NCBI GenBank assembly: GCA_030619345.1
Contig: JAUXBO010000024.1
Span: forward strand, 1 to 14,226
Reading direction: 5' to 3'
Length of the DNA: 14,226 bases
DNA from: Candidatus Zixiibacteriota bacterium
Lineage (GTDB): Bacteria; Zixibacteria; MSB-5A5; GN15; FEB-12
Below are positions 1-6,507 of this stretch, piece by piece (the first letter of the stretch is position 1; each line of letters begins with the position of its first letter). The translations under genes were made by a program, and so were the position numbers. The notes under the pieces were generated by a model. The model did not search any database, was not told where the DNA came from, and saw only the letters and a list, made by a program, of their open reading frames with translations.

Positions 1-387
1 ATGCTTGAAATCGGCCTGGCCTCCAGACAGGAGATGGAAGTAGGTGGACAAAAAGTGGAACCACGGGCGCTTCTAAAGGCAGTACTGAACAAGAAGCTCA
101 CTTTTAACGATCTTGATATGGTTCTGGTGAGGCTGACTATCGAAGGTGAGAAAGAAGGCCAGTTTAAGATGGTAGTCTATGAAATTGTTGACCGGCAGCA
201 GAGTCCCGAAGCGTTGACGGCCATGATGCGGACAACTTCTTTCCCGGCGACCATTATCGCCTGTATGGCGGCTTCAGGGCAGATCACTGAGTATGGCTGT
301 ATTCCCCAGGAGAAGGCAGTCAAGCCGGAACTATTTATCCCGGAACTCAAGAAGAGAAATATCAATCTGGTCATAACCGAGTCTTGA
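1..387 (+). CDS. Saccharopine dehydrogenase-family protein, C-terminal part (5' partial)
   Basis: The frame is open from base 1 and stops at TGA 385-387, giving 128 residues. Sequence seen: the segment around residues 75-105 (MMRTTSFPATIIACM, then GCIPQEKAVKPELFI) matches my memory of the C-terminal domain of saccharopine dehydrogenase-like enzymes, a family that includes saccharopine dehydrogenase, lysine 6-dehydrogenase and carboxynorspermidine synthase. These are NAD(P)-dependent cytosolic enzymes of about 400 residues, so the nucleotide-binding Rossmann half must lie upstream of the window. The ATG at base 1 is therefore probably an internal methionine rather than the true start. The substrate cannot be decided from this fragment. 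A palindromic repeat follows 29 bases after the stop and may end transcription. Confidence 0.75.
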   Translation: MLEIGLASRQEMEVGGQKVEPRALLKAVLNKKLTFNDLDMVLVRLTIEGEKEGQFKMVVYEIVDRQQSPEALTAMMRTTSFPATIIACMAASGQITEYGCIPQEKAVKPELFIPELKKRNINLVITES

Positions 388-416
388 TACGGTACTCCAT
401 TTAATAAGCCCAGTAG

Positions 417-439
417 GTCGGGAGGCTTGCCCTCCCGAC
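417..439. repeat. Palindromic repeat R1
   Basis: A perfect 9-bp inverted repeat, GTCGGGAGG / CCTCCCGAC, encloses a 5-base loop (cttgc). It is flanked by a TAG-containing left side and AAT on the right. Read on the minus strand it has the same layout as R3 and R4 (ATT before the stem, CTAC after it). It sits 29 bases after the stop of the first gene. There is no T-run, so it is a REP-like intergenic palindrome first and a possible terminator second. Confidence 0.85.
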
Positions 440-490
440 AATCGTTCCTAATAGACTTGACCATCAAGAGTGAGTTGTTATATTATTTCC

Positions 491-1300
491 ATGAAAAAAA
501 CATATGGCAGTTCTAACGACTATTCTTCGCGGCGGGGGGTCATCTTTTGTCTCATTGCTGGCGCAATACTAACGTTCTCTGGAATGTTAGGTTGTTCGGA
601 TGATGATGAACTAGTCAACAGTACGAATCACCCACAATATGTGAGTCTAACAATTAGTGCTGTTGATGAGAATGACTCTTTGTTATCGGGTGTTATAGCA
701 GTGTTATCCCACGACGGTCTACCTACTCCGCAGGTTTTGAAAGACTCATTTAATATAAATATGGATTTGTTTAAGGATTCCATAGAATCAAAATATGTAT
801 TTCTAGATTCTTCTGATTATTTACTCACCATCAGGGATTACCTGGGAACGATCAGGAAGCGACAGGTGGGTGAACGGGACGTGGGACCACAATCGGTTTT
901 TTGGAATGCCTCTGACTTAGGAAACGGGATTTATAAATACAAGATTCAGGCGAGTGGACTCGACAGTACCGCTTGGGGAGTTCGCTGGAATCCCTTAGGA
1001 GCGAGCGAACCATTCCCGATTCTGTCTATTCAGGTTGATTCTCCATTTGTGATGATTGACAGTTTCCCACAGTATCTTCCTGAGGAAATTCAATGGACTC
1101 TTGAAACTGACAGTTTTGAGGTCCAGATTGACGATTCAACTTACGATACAATCACAGACTTTCAAAACTTCAAAATGTCAACACCTCCCATGACATTCTA
1201 TTGCTGGAAGGTAGGTTACAAGTCAACAATTGTACCATATGCTCCGACTAGCGAGAACGTTGCGAATCTGAAAATTGTGTTGGAAAAAATCAATCCTTAG
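491..1300 (+). CDS. Putative secreted lipoprotein of unknown function
   Basis: I start at ATG 491 rather than at the upstream GTG 470, because the Lys-rich start and hydrophobic segment then form a normal signal peptide; no strong ribosome site supports either. From ATG 491 the protein has 269 residues. Residues 16-34 are hydrophobic and end in a lipobox-like MLGC with Cys35, followed by SDDDE; Asp at +3 is unlike the classical inner-membrane retention residue at +2. This points to lipid anchoring, with outer-membrane or surface location inferred. The mature part is rich in Asp, Ser and beta-forming residues. A segment with FWNASDLGNGIYKYKI near the middle resembles FlgD-like C-terminal beta domains. 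No catalytic motif is visible. Its base composition looks more AT-rich than its neighbours. It converges with the pseudopilin operon across palindromes R2-R4, so a surface role alongside the pseudopilins is possible but unproven. Confidence 0.6.
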   Translation: MKKTYGSSNDYSSRRGVIFCLIAGAILTFSGMLGCSDDDELVNSTNHPQYVSLTISAVDENDSLLSGVIAVLSHDGLPTPQVLKDSFNINMDLFKDSIESKYVFLDSSDYLLTIRDYLGTIRKRQVGERDVGPQSVFWNASDLGNGIYKYKIQASGLDSTAWGVRWNPLGASEPFPILSIQVDSPFVMIDSFPQYLPEEIQWTLETDSFEVQIDDSTYDTITDFQNFKMSTPPMTFYCWKVGYKSTIVPYAPTSENVANLKIVLEKINP

Positions 1301-1309
1301 CCCCAGTAT

Positions 1310-1332
1310 GTCGGGAGGTTTACCCTCCCGAC
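1310..1332. repeat. Palindromic repeat R2
   Basis: A 9-bp inverted repeat GTCGGGAGG / CCTCCCGAC around the loop tttac, in the same orientation as R1. R1 and R2 bracket the lipoprotein gene. R2 begins 10 bases after its stop and can form a hairpin on either strand. Confidence 0.85.
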
Positions 1333-1360
1333 AATATTCCTACTATTAGCACAATCTTTT

Positions 1361-1395
1361 GAATTGTCGGGACCGTAAAGGTCCCGACCTACTAA
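1361..1395. repeat. Palindromic repeat R3
   Basis: Stem GTCGGGACC (1366-1374) / GGTCCCGAC (1380-1388), loop gtaaa, with flanks GAATT on the left and CTACTAA on the right. Its orientation is opposite to that of R1 and R2. It is the first of a tandem pair with R4, in the convergent space between the lipoprotein gene and the end of the pseudopilin operon. Confidence 0.85.
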
Positions 1396-1402
1396 TAAAT
1401 CT

Positions 1403-1437
1403 GAATTGTCAGGACCGCAGGGGTCCTGACCTACTAA
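1403..1437. repeat. Palindromic repeat R4
   Basis: Stem GTCAGGACC (1408-1416) / GGTCCTGAC (1422-1430), loop gcagg, with the same GAATT and CTACTAA flanks as R3. Compared with R3, the fourth base of the left arm is A instead of G and its partner is T instead of C, so pairing is kept by a double change. Confidence 0.85.
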
Positions 1438-1453
1438 GAAGCTAAAAGAGCAA

Positions 1454-2191
1454 TCAGAACAGATCCGCTGGGAAAACTATATCCAGCTTTACGTCTTTGC
1501 CCGGAAGTACGCAGACATTGAACAGAGTCGTATCACTATCGGGGGTATAAATCAGGCTGAGGCTGTGATTGCCTATCGGTATGTTTGAGAAAGAAAACAG
1601 ACCGTGACGGTCGGGATTGGTGGTGGCGACTGTTATGCCACCGCTGCCGTTCGGGTAGGTGAAGTGGACCACGCAGGAATCCATGTAAGTTAACCCCGGT
1701 GCTTGAGAAGAAGCATCGACAAAGATACCGCTCACACTGTTGGTCAACAAGGCGGCGCTGGTGGATGCAAACAACTTGTCAATATTGGAGCCGGAGCCAG
1801 TGGACCGGAGAGTCGTACCGACGTAGGTGTAGATACTGTTCCAGGCATCCCGTTTGAAGTCATCGGCTGTTCGTCCTCCGATAACGTAAGGACCATCCCA
1901 GCTTGTGTAGCCACCCGGATTGGAAACGAGCGCGTCAAGGTTAGGTGGCAGAGCGCCGACATCACCGACATATCCAAAATCGGTCCGAGCGCCTTTGTCG
2001 AACAGAGCCGGATTTCCTACAATCGCCCAGGCCAGATGGTCGAGCTCTTTCTTGGTGTGTTCGTACTTGGCGTTGTCTACAGTCGTCATCATTTTGCGTG
2101 AAGTAACCGATGCGACGATTCCGATCAGTATGATAATCACCACTAGTTCAATCAGTGTGAAACCTGTTTGTTGACTGCTTCTTGTTTTCAT
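1454..2191 (-). CDS. Pseudopilin-like protein D (GspG-like core plus beta module)
   Basis: Last gene of a four-gene minus-strand operon, 245 residues. The start ATG (2191-2189) overlaps the TGA of gene C by one base, and GGAG lies 7 bases upstream, so translation is probably coupled. The leader MKTRSSQQTG ends in Gly, followed by FTLIE with Glu at +5 and a hydrophobic helix: a classical type IV prepilin / type II secretion pseudopilin N-terminus, processed by prepilin peptidase. The core holds the block RTDFGYVGDVG, LPPNLDAL and NPGGY shared by all four paralogues, then DAWN.IYTY, related to the DPWG.PY motif of GspG. A C-terminal beta-rich module of about 90 residues follows and resembles carboxypeptidase-regulatory/Ig-like folds. 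Like gene A, it lacks the third domain found in B and C. It is an inner-membrane or pilus subunit; its partner machinery is not in the window. Confidence 0.8.
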   Translation of the reverse strand: MKTRSSQQTGFTLIELVVIIILIGIVASVTSRKMMTTVDNAKYEHTKKELDHLAWAIVGNPALFDKGARTDFGYVGDVGALPPNLDALVSNPGGYTSWDGPYVIGGRTADDFKRDAWNSIYTYVGTTLRSTGSGSNIDKLFASTSAALLTNSVSGIFVDASSQAPGLTYMDSCVVHFTYPNGSGGITVATTNPDRHGLFSFSNIPIGNHSLSLIYTPDSDTTLFNVCVLPGKDVKLDIVFPADLF

Positions 2192-3348
2192 CAGCAGGCT
2201 CCGCTATTGAAAGTTATTATTGATCCATCGGAGAACTCAACTGTGAAATCGACACTACTCATGTTAACATTCGGTCCACCCGTAGAATTCTGTTTAAAGC
2301 CATTGAGTGTGATAACAATCGATGCCCCGGCGCTAATTGTCTGGGGACTGTCGAGTGTGATAACTTCACCGGAACTGACCCGCGGACTCGCTCGGTCGAA
2401 AACAACAGAGCCGCCCCAATCGACTTCACGGTAATAGGCGGTAGGTGAAGCCCAGGTAACGCTGACGGTGGTGACAACAATATCAGAGGCAGTAGGGTTG
2501 TTGACGCTGAATGATATGTTATTGCAACCGCCGCCCGAGGTGGATGCAGAACTACTGACATATTCAAGTCCGCTCCCGCCACCACTAGCCGAGGTCGGGG
2601 AGAAATAGGTAGTATCAAATCTAAGAACCAGATGTGGTGAGGACGAGGGAACAACTGACACAAAACGTTTCAGACTGTCGGTGGTCGGGGTGTAAACAAC
2701 CGATATATCATGGTTACCGATTGGCACCGACGTGAAGCTGAAATACCCCGAAGCATCTACTGGTGAAGTCTGCGTTGTAATTCCACCAAGGCCGTCGGGG
2801 TGAACCAGCGCTACCGACAGTGAATCCATGAAGCTGCTACCGGGTGGGCTGCTGTTAAGATCAGCAATATTTCCCGACACAGTGTTGCCAAGCAGATCAC
2901 TGGTTGCATTGGCCAGTTTTCGTACCATGTTGCTGCCAGAACCGGTCGAAGTAACATTTATGCCGGTATAGCTGTATGGACTATTCCAGGCGTCATTTTT
3001 GTAGTCGTTAGTTGTCTGAACAAAACGTGAGTGGATATAGGGGCCGTTCCAACTGCTGTATCCGCCCGGGTTGGACGTGAGGGCATCGAGATTGGGCGGC
3101 AGCGAGCCGACATCGCCCACGTATCCAAAGTCTGTCCTGACGCCGTTGTTGTTGAGACTGGGATTTCCAGTGATGGCGAAAGACAGGGATGTCATTTCTT
3201 TTTTGGTCTCTTCGACCCGCGCCGTTTCTGTGATCGGCTTCAGTGAGCGTAGCGCAACGGTGGCCAAGATGCCAGCGATGACAATGGCGATGATAACTTC
3301 TATCAGCGTGAATCCACGGCAATGTTCTATTTTATGTTGTGGCATCAT
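2191..3348 (-). CDS. Pseudopilin-like protein C with Ig-like C-terminal extension
   Basis: Third gene of the operon. I place the start at ATG 3348, 5 bases after the stop of gene B, giving 385 residues and a short 12-residue leader ending in CRG before FTLIE (Glu +5). An alternative ATG at 3393 has a stronger purine-rich site (GGGAGGGAG, directly against the ATG) and would overlap gene B by 40 bases with a 27-residue leader. The order is prepilin helix, GspG-like core (RTDFGYVGDVG; DAWNSPYSY), beta-rich module, a Ser/Gly linker (near SASGGGSG), and a third domain of about 115 residues. That domain begins CNNISFSVNNP and contains evenly spaced hydrophobic strands, as in Ig-like or CARDB-type domains; it has Cys near its start and as its final residue, a possible disulfide. 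The extra domain is a candidate tip or adhesive module. That role is inferred. Confidence 0.78.
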   Translation of the reverse strand: MMPQHKIEHCRGFTLIEVIIAIVIAGILATVALRSLKPITETARVEETKKEMTSLSFAITGNPSLNNNGVRTDFGYVGDVGSLPPNLDALTSNPGGYSSWNGPYIHSRFVQTTNDYKNDAWNSPYSYTGINVTSTGSGSNMVRKLANATSDLLGNTVSGNIADLNSSPPGSSFMDSLSVALVHPDGLGGITTQTSPVDASGYFSFTSVPIGNHDISVVYTPTTDSLKRFVSVVPSSSPHLVLRFDTTYFSPTSASGGGSGLEYVSSSASTSGGGCNNISFSVNNPTASDIVVTTVSVTWASPTAYYREVDWGGSVVFDRASPRVSSGEVITLDSPQTISAGASIVITLNGFKQNSTGGPNVNMSSVDFTVEFSDGSIITFNSGAC

Positions 3349-3353
3349 TTTTC

Positions 3354-4586
3354 TCAATATGTGTAGAACACTTCGGCCCATATTTGCGTACATCTCCCTC
3401 CCTGCCGAATACTTACGCCTATCTCCATAGCATCGACCTCCGACCAGGTCCAGGCGATGGAGGTGGAAGGATTTGTTGCGTAAGTAGTGTGATAGGTTGT
3501 GTATATTGACACCGGTGCTAGATTGATGATGGTGCCCAGATATTCGGTGCCATTCGTTTTCAGTACTGTTCTGGCCTTTTTGCCGCCGGTGGAACCAACA
3601 CAGACAATGTAGACGACGACGCTGTCGATGGTGTCGCTACCTGTAGAGTGATTTTGCGTATCGTAGGTGTCGGTTTTGTAGCTGTTTCCGGAACCCTTCA
3701 AGTAGGTTGAGTTTCCGTCGGAGGTAGTCTCGTCAACACATTGCCAATTAACTGTACAATTCTCGTTAAGTAGCTGCGAAGAGGCGCCGACGCCGATCGG
3801 TCGCAGAACTTCCATATCAGAACCACCTCCACCGCCGCCGGAAAAGTAGCCTGAGGCAAAGGCATAAGATGCCGAGCTTTTGTGGCGGGGGAGTATTGTC
3901 TGGAAGCGATGCAGGGTGTCGTTGTTTGGAATATATATGGCATCGATAGCATGAGTACGCGCAGGGAGAGAATCAAGAGTGAACGCTCCCGCTGCGTTGG
4001 GGGAGTATTGTTTGGTAATTGTTGCTCCCGCACCATTTGGAATTGTTACCTGGATTCTAACTGAATCCTGATAGATAGCTCCCGGCACAGAATCGTTGGC
4101 GTCCCGGATTGTGCCGTTCAGCTGATTTAGCAAGTAATCCGATGATGCATCAGCAATTTTCTTAGTAATGGTAGTACCGCTGCCGGTGGAGTTGATTGTG
4201 ATACCTCCCGAGTAGGAATACAGCGTTCCCCATTCATCGGTTTTGAAACCGAGCGTGTCCTGATCCAGACTGCTTTGAGTATAGGGACCGTCCCAGGTCG
4301 TATAGCCGCCCGGGTTGGTTGCCAGGGCGCTCAGGTTGGGTGGGAAGGAACCGATATCGCCGACATAACCAAAGTCTGACCGCAGTCCGTTTTGGGTGAT
4401 GTCCGGGTTGCCAACAATCGCAAGAGAGAGATCATTCAGTTCTCTTTCGGTGCGAACCTGGCGGACATCCTCGACCAGAACTGTCATTGTCTGCATCGCC
4501 ATAGAAGTGAGGATGCCCACAACGATTATGATAGCCGTCAATTCTATCAGGCTCATACCACTGGCTGATTTGATCCGCATTATCAT
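3354..4586 (-). CDS. Pseudopilin-like protein B with Gly-linked C-terminal extension
   Basis: Second gene of the operon. From ATG 4586, one base after the TAA of gene A, it has 410 residues; ATG 4598 (directly behind GAGG) and ATG 4640 are in-frame alternatives. The leader ends in SASG, followed by MSLIE with Glu +5 and a hydrophobic helix. The core carries RSDFGYVGDIG, PPNLSAL, NPGGYTTWDGPY and DEWGTLYSY. After the beta-rich module there is a run of six glycines, then a third domain of about 160 residues that is unrelated by eye to the one in C. Its end (WTWSEVDAMEIGVSIRQGG, then AEVFYTY) resembles a beta-sandwich domain seen repeatedly in phage and surface proteins. A Cys pair (NCTVNWQC) lies near its start. 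Sec export followed by assembly into a pilus-like fibre is expected. Confidence 0.78.
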   Translation of the reverse strand: MIMRIKSASGMSLIELTAIIIVVGILTSMAMQTMTVLVEDVRQVRTERELNDLSLAIVGNPDITQNGLRSDFGYVGDIGSFPPNLSALATNPGGYTTWDGPYTQSSLDQDTLGFKTDEWGTLYSYSGGITINSTGSGTTITKKIADASSDYLLNQLNGTIRDANDSVPGAIYQDSVRIQVTIPNGAGATITKQYSPNAAGAFTLDSLPARTHAIDAIYIPNNDTLHRFQTILPRHKSSASYAFASGYFSGGGGGGSDMEVLRPIGVGASSQLLNENCTVNWQCVDETTSDGNSTYLKGSGNSYKTDTYDTQNHSTGSDTIDSVVVYIVCVGSTGGKKARTVLKTNGTEYLGTIINLAPVSIYTTYHTTYATNPSTSIAWTWSEVDAMEIGVSIRQGGRCTQIWAEVFYTY

Positions 4587-4587
4587 T

Positions 4588-5370
4588 TTACCAGACATCC
4601 TCAAAGTACCTGATCTCCGCGTAATAATCCTGTCCCGCATTAAGGGTGGCTCTATGAACGATGGTGTCGTTGGTGGGCAGGTATATTAGCTGCACCAGAT
4701 GAGAGCCTATCGGGAGCGAGTTGACGAGGACTGATCCGTCCGCTGACGGGTAGCTGACGGGCGAACTATACGATCCGGTACCGTCGGGAAAAGTGACGAC
4801 AACGCGCATCGAGTCTTTGAAGCTGTTGCCGGGGGGGGAGCCGTTCTTGTCAGTTATTGTTAGATGAATATCATTGGAGAGGAGATCGCTGGAGCTATTG
4901 GCCACTCTTCTCGTAATACTGCTACCGCTTCCGGTAGAATTGATGGTAACCGAGCCAGAATAATCATACGGTGCACCCCAGGCGTCAATCTTGAAGGCGT
5001 ATGCAGACGACGAGGTTGAGTTGAAAAATTCATCGCGAAGATACGGTCCATCCCAGGTCGTGTAACCACCGGGATTAGTTATCAGAGCATCAAGATTGGG
5101 CGGCAGCGAGCCGACATCGCCCACGTATCCATAGTCAGTTCTGACCCCGGCCGTAACCAATTCAGGATCACCTGCAATCGCGAAGGCAAGTTTATTAAGT
5201 TCGGCCTTGGTTTCGCTCACCCTGGCAATCTCAACCGAGGACTTGAGCGACTTGAGGGTAACCGAGGCGAGAATACTCACAATCACAATTACGATCAAGA
5301 GTTCGAACAACGAGTATCCTGAGTGATTGCAGATTCTCTTTTCAGCCGATTTTTTCCAGATATAATTCAT
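4588..5370 (-). CDS. Pseudopilin-like protein A (GspG-like core plus beta module)
   Basis: First gene of the pseudopilin operon, 260 residues from ATG 5370. The frame extends up to TTG 5445, but the first ATG gives a normal leader of 18 residues ending in NHSG, before YSLFE (Glu +5) and a hydrophobic helix. AGGTG lies directly against the ATG, so ribosome binding is not ideal and the start is uncertain. The core contains RTDYGYVGDVG, LPPNLDAL, NPGGYTTWDGPY and DAWGAPYDY, then STGSG. One beta-rich module follows (roughly residues 170-260) and there is no third domain. Within the core, 5093-5131 is identical at nucleotide level to 3089-3127 of gene C. Ferredoxin and an intergenic palindrome lie upstream. 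No assembly ATPase or secretin is near. Confidence 0.8.
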   Translation of the reverse strand: MNYIWKKSAEKRICNHSGYSLFELLIVIVIVSILASVTLKSLKSSVEIARVSETKAELNKLAFAIAGDPELVTAGVRTDYGYVGDVGSLPPNLDALITNPGGYTTWDGPYLRDEFFNSTSSSAYAFKIDAWGAPYDYSGSVTINSTGSGSSITRRVANSSSDLLSNDIHLTITDKNGSPPGNSFKDSMRVVVTFPDGTGSYSSPVSYPSADGSVLVNSLPIGSHLVQLIYLPTNDTIVHRATLNAGQDYYAEIRYFEDVW

Positions 5371-5435
5371 CACCTGGATTATCGGCAGAATTCTGTTATC
5401 TGTTAAGTCTGTGGAGAACTGTAAGTTGAGTGTTA

Positions 5436-5506
5436 GCCCACTCAACGGGTGGGTTTATGATTTGCCGACGTCGCGCTCTAAACAAAACCCATCATAAATG
5501 GTGGGC
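5436..5506. repeat. Interrupted inverted repeat upstream of the pseudopilin operon
   Basis: Outer arms GCCCAC (5436-5441) / GTGGGC (5501-5506) and inner arms TTTATGAT (5454-5461) / ATCATAAA (5491-5498) can pair around a 29-base centre. On the minus strand it would lie in the leader or promoter zone of gene A. It could be a large hairpin, a decayed mobile-repeat end or a regulatory site. Confidence 0.45.
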
Positions 5507-5522
5507 CACCCGAGATTCGTAG

Positions 5523-5545
5523 GTCGAAACCCCTGTGGTTTCGAC
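5523..5545. repeat. Palindromic repeat R5, after the ferredoxin gene
   Basis: A 9-bp perfect inverted repeat GTCGAAACC / GGTTTCGAC with a 5-base loop, flanked by GTAG on both sides. It has the same 9-5-9 layout and GTCG...CGAC ends as R1-R4, but a different stem centre. It begins 8 bases after the ferredoxin stop on the minus strand and may stabilise or end that transcript. Confidence 0.75.
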
Positions 5546-5553
5546 GTAGGTAC

Positions 5554-5871
5554 TTAAAAGGTATCGTCGTCCCAGGTAGATTCGGTTTCAGGAATCCTGA
5601 CAATCAAGTCTTTGGTAATTATGGCCTGGCAGGCCAGACGCGAGGTGTCGGTGAGCCCTTCGGCTTCATCCAGCATATCCTCTTCGTCCTCGGAAACCTC
5701 GTTGAGAGTGTCAAACCCGGATTCAATGATTACGTGGCAGGTGGAACAGGCGCAGTTGCCGCCGCAGTTGTGATTTATGTGGATATTGTTTTCAAGGGCA
5801 GCATCCAGAATCGACGTGCCTTCCTTAACCTCAATAGTTACATCTTTGGGCAGAAACTGTATCTTCGGCAT
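5554..5871 (-). CDS. fdx: 2Fe-2S ferredoxin, ISC/adrenodoxin type
   Basis: 105 residues, close to the usual size of about 110. The start is ATG 5871, with GGAG 10 bases upstream. The cluster motif is C36-x5-C42-x2-C45 followed by C81 (CGGNCACSTC ... RLAC), the spacing of ISC-type and adrenodoxin-like ferredoxins; C40 is an additional cysteine inside the loop. An acidic stretch (SEDEEDMLDEAEG) precedes C81, as expected for the electron-transfer partner interface. The family carries one electron in the cytosol, for example to iron-sulfur assembly or to hydroxylases and radical enzymes. It lies 56 bases after a decayed gene on the same strand and is divergent from the IscR-like regulator gene, which supports a link with iron-sulfur homeostasis, though no iscS or iscU is present here. 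Family assignment is confident; the isc role is inferred. Confidence 0.9.
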   Translation of the reverse strand: MPKIQFLPKDVTIEVKEGTSILDAALENNIHINHNCGGNCACSTCHVIIESGFDTLNEVSEDEEDMLDEAEGLTDTSRLACQAIITKDLIVRIPETESTWDDDTF

Positions 5872-5927
5872 TGCAATATCGCTCCAGTTTCTAATCGTTT
5901 GCTCTTTGGCTCATTCATCACGATGTC

Positions 5928-6257
5928 TCACTTTCTTCGGTAAACCACAATGTTGTCGTGCTCGTTACCGTAGCGTACGGACTTAGCCTGCGCCACCAAC
6001 CGTGCCGTGATCATCATATAGGCAAACGGTGGCACCAGGGTCGAACATCCGCGAACAAGGACTTTTTTATCCTTGTAGTTCTCCTAGAGATGAGCGTCCA
6101 TTTTTTGGATGAATATATCCTCAGAAAAGAGGCCGTTGTCAAGGAAATCGTTGGGCGGAGATAGAGATTATCCTCTTTCCCCTTTTCCATCAGCCGAATA
6201 ATTTCGGCAACAGCCGACGAGGTCACGGTGATCGGGGCACTGCTTGTTTTCTCTCAT
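5928..6257 (-). pseudogene. Decayed gene upstream of ferredoxin (DUF2480-like C-terminus)
   Basis: Read on the minus strand, one frame gives a plausible N-terminal part (SSAVAEIIRLMEKGKEDNLY), but coding sense then moves to another frame: a single missing G near 6143-6146 would join TISL to DNGLFSEDIFIQKMDAHL. That second frame meets an in-frame TAG (6084-6086) and continues openly as ENYKDKKVLVRGC, VPPFAYM, QAKSVRYGNEHD and VVYRRK to TGA 5928-5930. The last 50 residues resemble my memory of DUF2480 C-termini (kGCs..pvP..AY...l...aqSimYGe...plYk). The start is also unclear: ATG 6257 is in a frame different from the AEIIRLMEKG part. At least two lesions make this a pseudogene rather than a short functional gene, unless sequence errors are involved. 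Its stop is 56 bases before fdx, so it was probably the first gene of an operon with fdx. Confidence 0.6.
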
Positions 6258-6355
6258 TCAAATACGGATACTACTGGCGAGCATTTGCTTTTTCGTATCG
6301 CCATCATGACACTGCCATAACTTCCCCAAAGAAATATCGAAGAGAAAATAGACTT

Positions 6356-6398
6356 AAGATACAAAAAGGTGTACTTTGTTGTGGACATCATGTATCTT
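6356..6398. promoter_or_regulatory. Inverted repeat overlapping the IscR-like gene promoter
   Basis: AAGATACA (6356-6363) and TGTATCTT (6391-6398) are perfect 8-bp inverted copies. The right arm falls between the -35 and -10 boxes of the promoter, where a bound repressor would block polymerase. It is a candidate operator, perhaps for autoregulation by the Rrf2 protein. It does not match the IscR type 1 consensus I remember, so this is inference. Confidence 0.35.
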
Positions 6399-6410
6399 TT
6401 TACGTATAAT
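6382..6410 (+). promoter_or_regulatory. Sigma70-like promoter of the IscR-like gene
   Basis: TGGACA (6382-6387; five of six bases of TTGACA), a 17-base spacer and TATAAT (6405-6410; perfect). Transcription would start near 6417, leaving a leader of about 90 bases before the ATG at 6508. Confidence 0.7.
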
Positions 6411-6422
6411 CAGAAAATTGCG

Positions 6423-6460
6423 AATGTGGAGCTGTCGATTTATTATTCGATTTTCACATT
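6423..6460. promoter_or_regulatory. Dyad in the leader of the IscR-like gene
   Basis: AATGTG (6423-6428) faces CACATT (6455-6460), and TCGA (6435-6438) faces TCGA (6447-6450), giving a nested two-part inverted repeat just downstream of the predicted transcription start. It could be an operator or an RNA hairpin in the leader. Confidence 0.35.
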
Positions 6461-6507
6461 TTTAACAAAGGACAACGAAGTTGACAAAAGTATAAGAAAG
6501 GTAAGCA

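Noticed and set aside
417..1430. CRISPR-like array from the repeated GTCGGGA units
   Set aside because: Units are few, unevenly spaced, in mixed orientation and self-palindromic, with an entire gene between two of them; no cas genes.
6084..6086. In-frame TAG read as pyrrolysine, or as any recoding event
   Set aside because: The same gene also needs a frameshift and has an unclear start, so ordinary decay explains it better; no recoding machinery is visible.
5958..6164. Plus-strand open frame opposite the decayed gene
   Set aside because: It is antisense to recognisable protein sequence, has no ribosome site and resembles no protein.
6481..6486. TTGACA just before the IscR-like gene as a second -35 box
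   Set aside because: A promoter here would start inside the coding sequence, and there is no -10 at proper distance.
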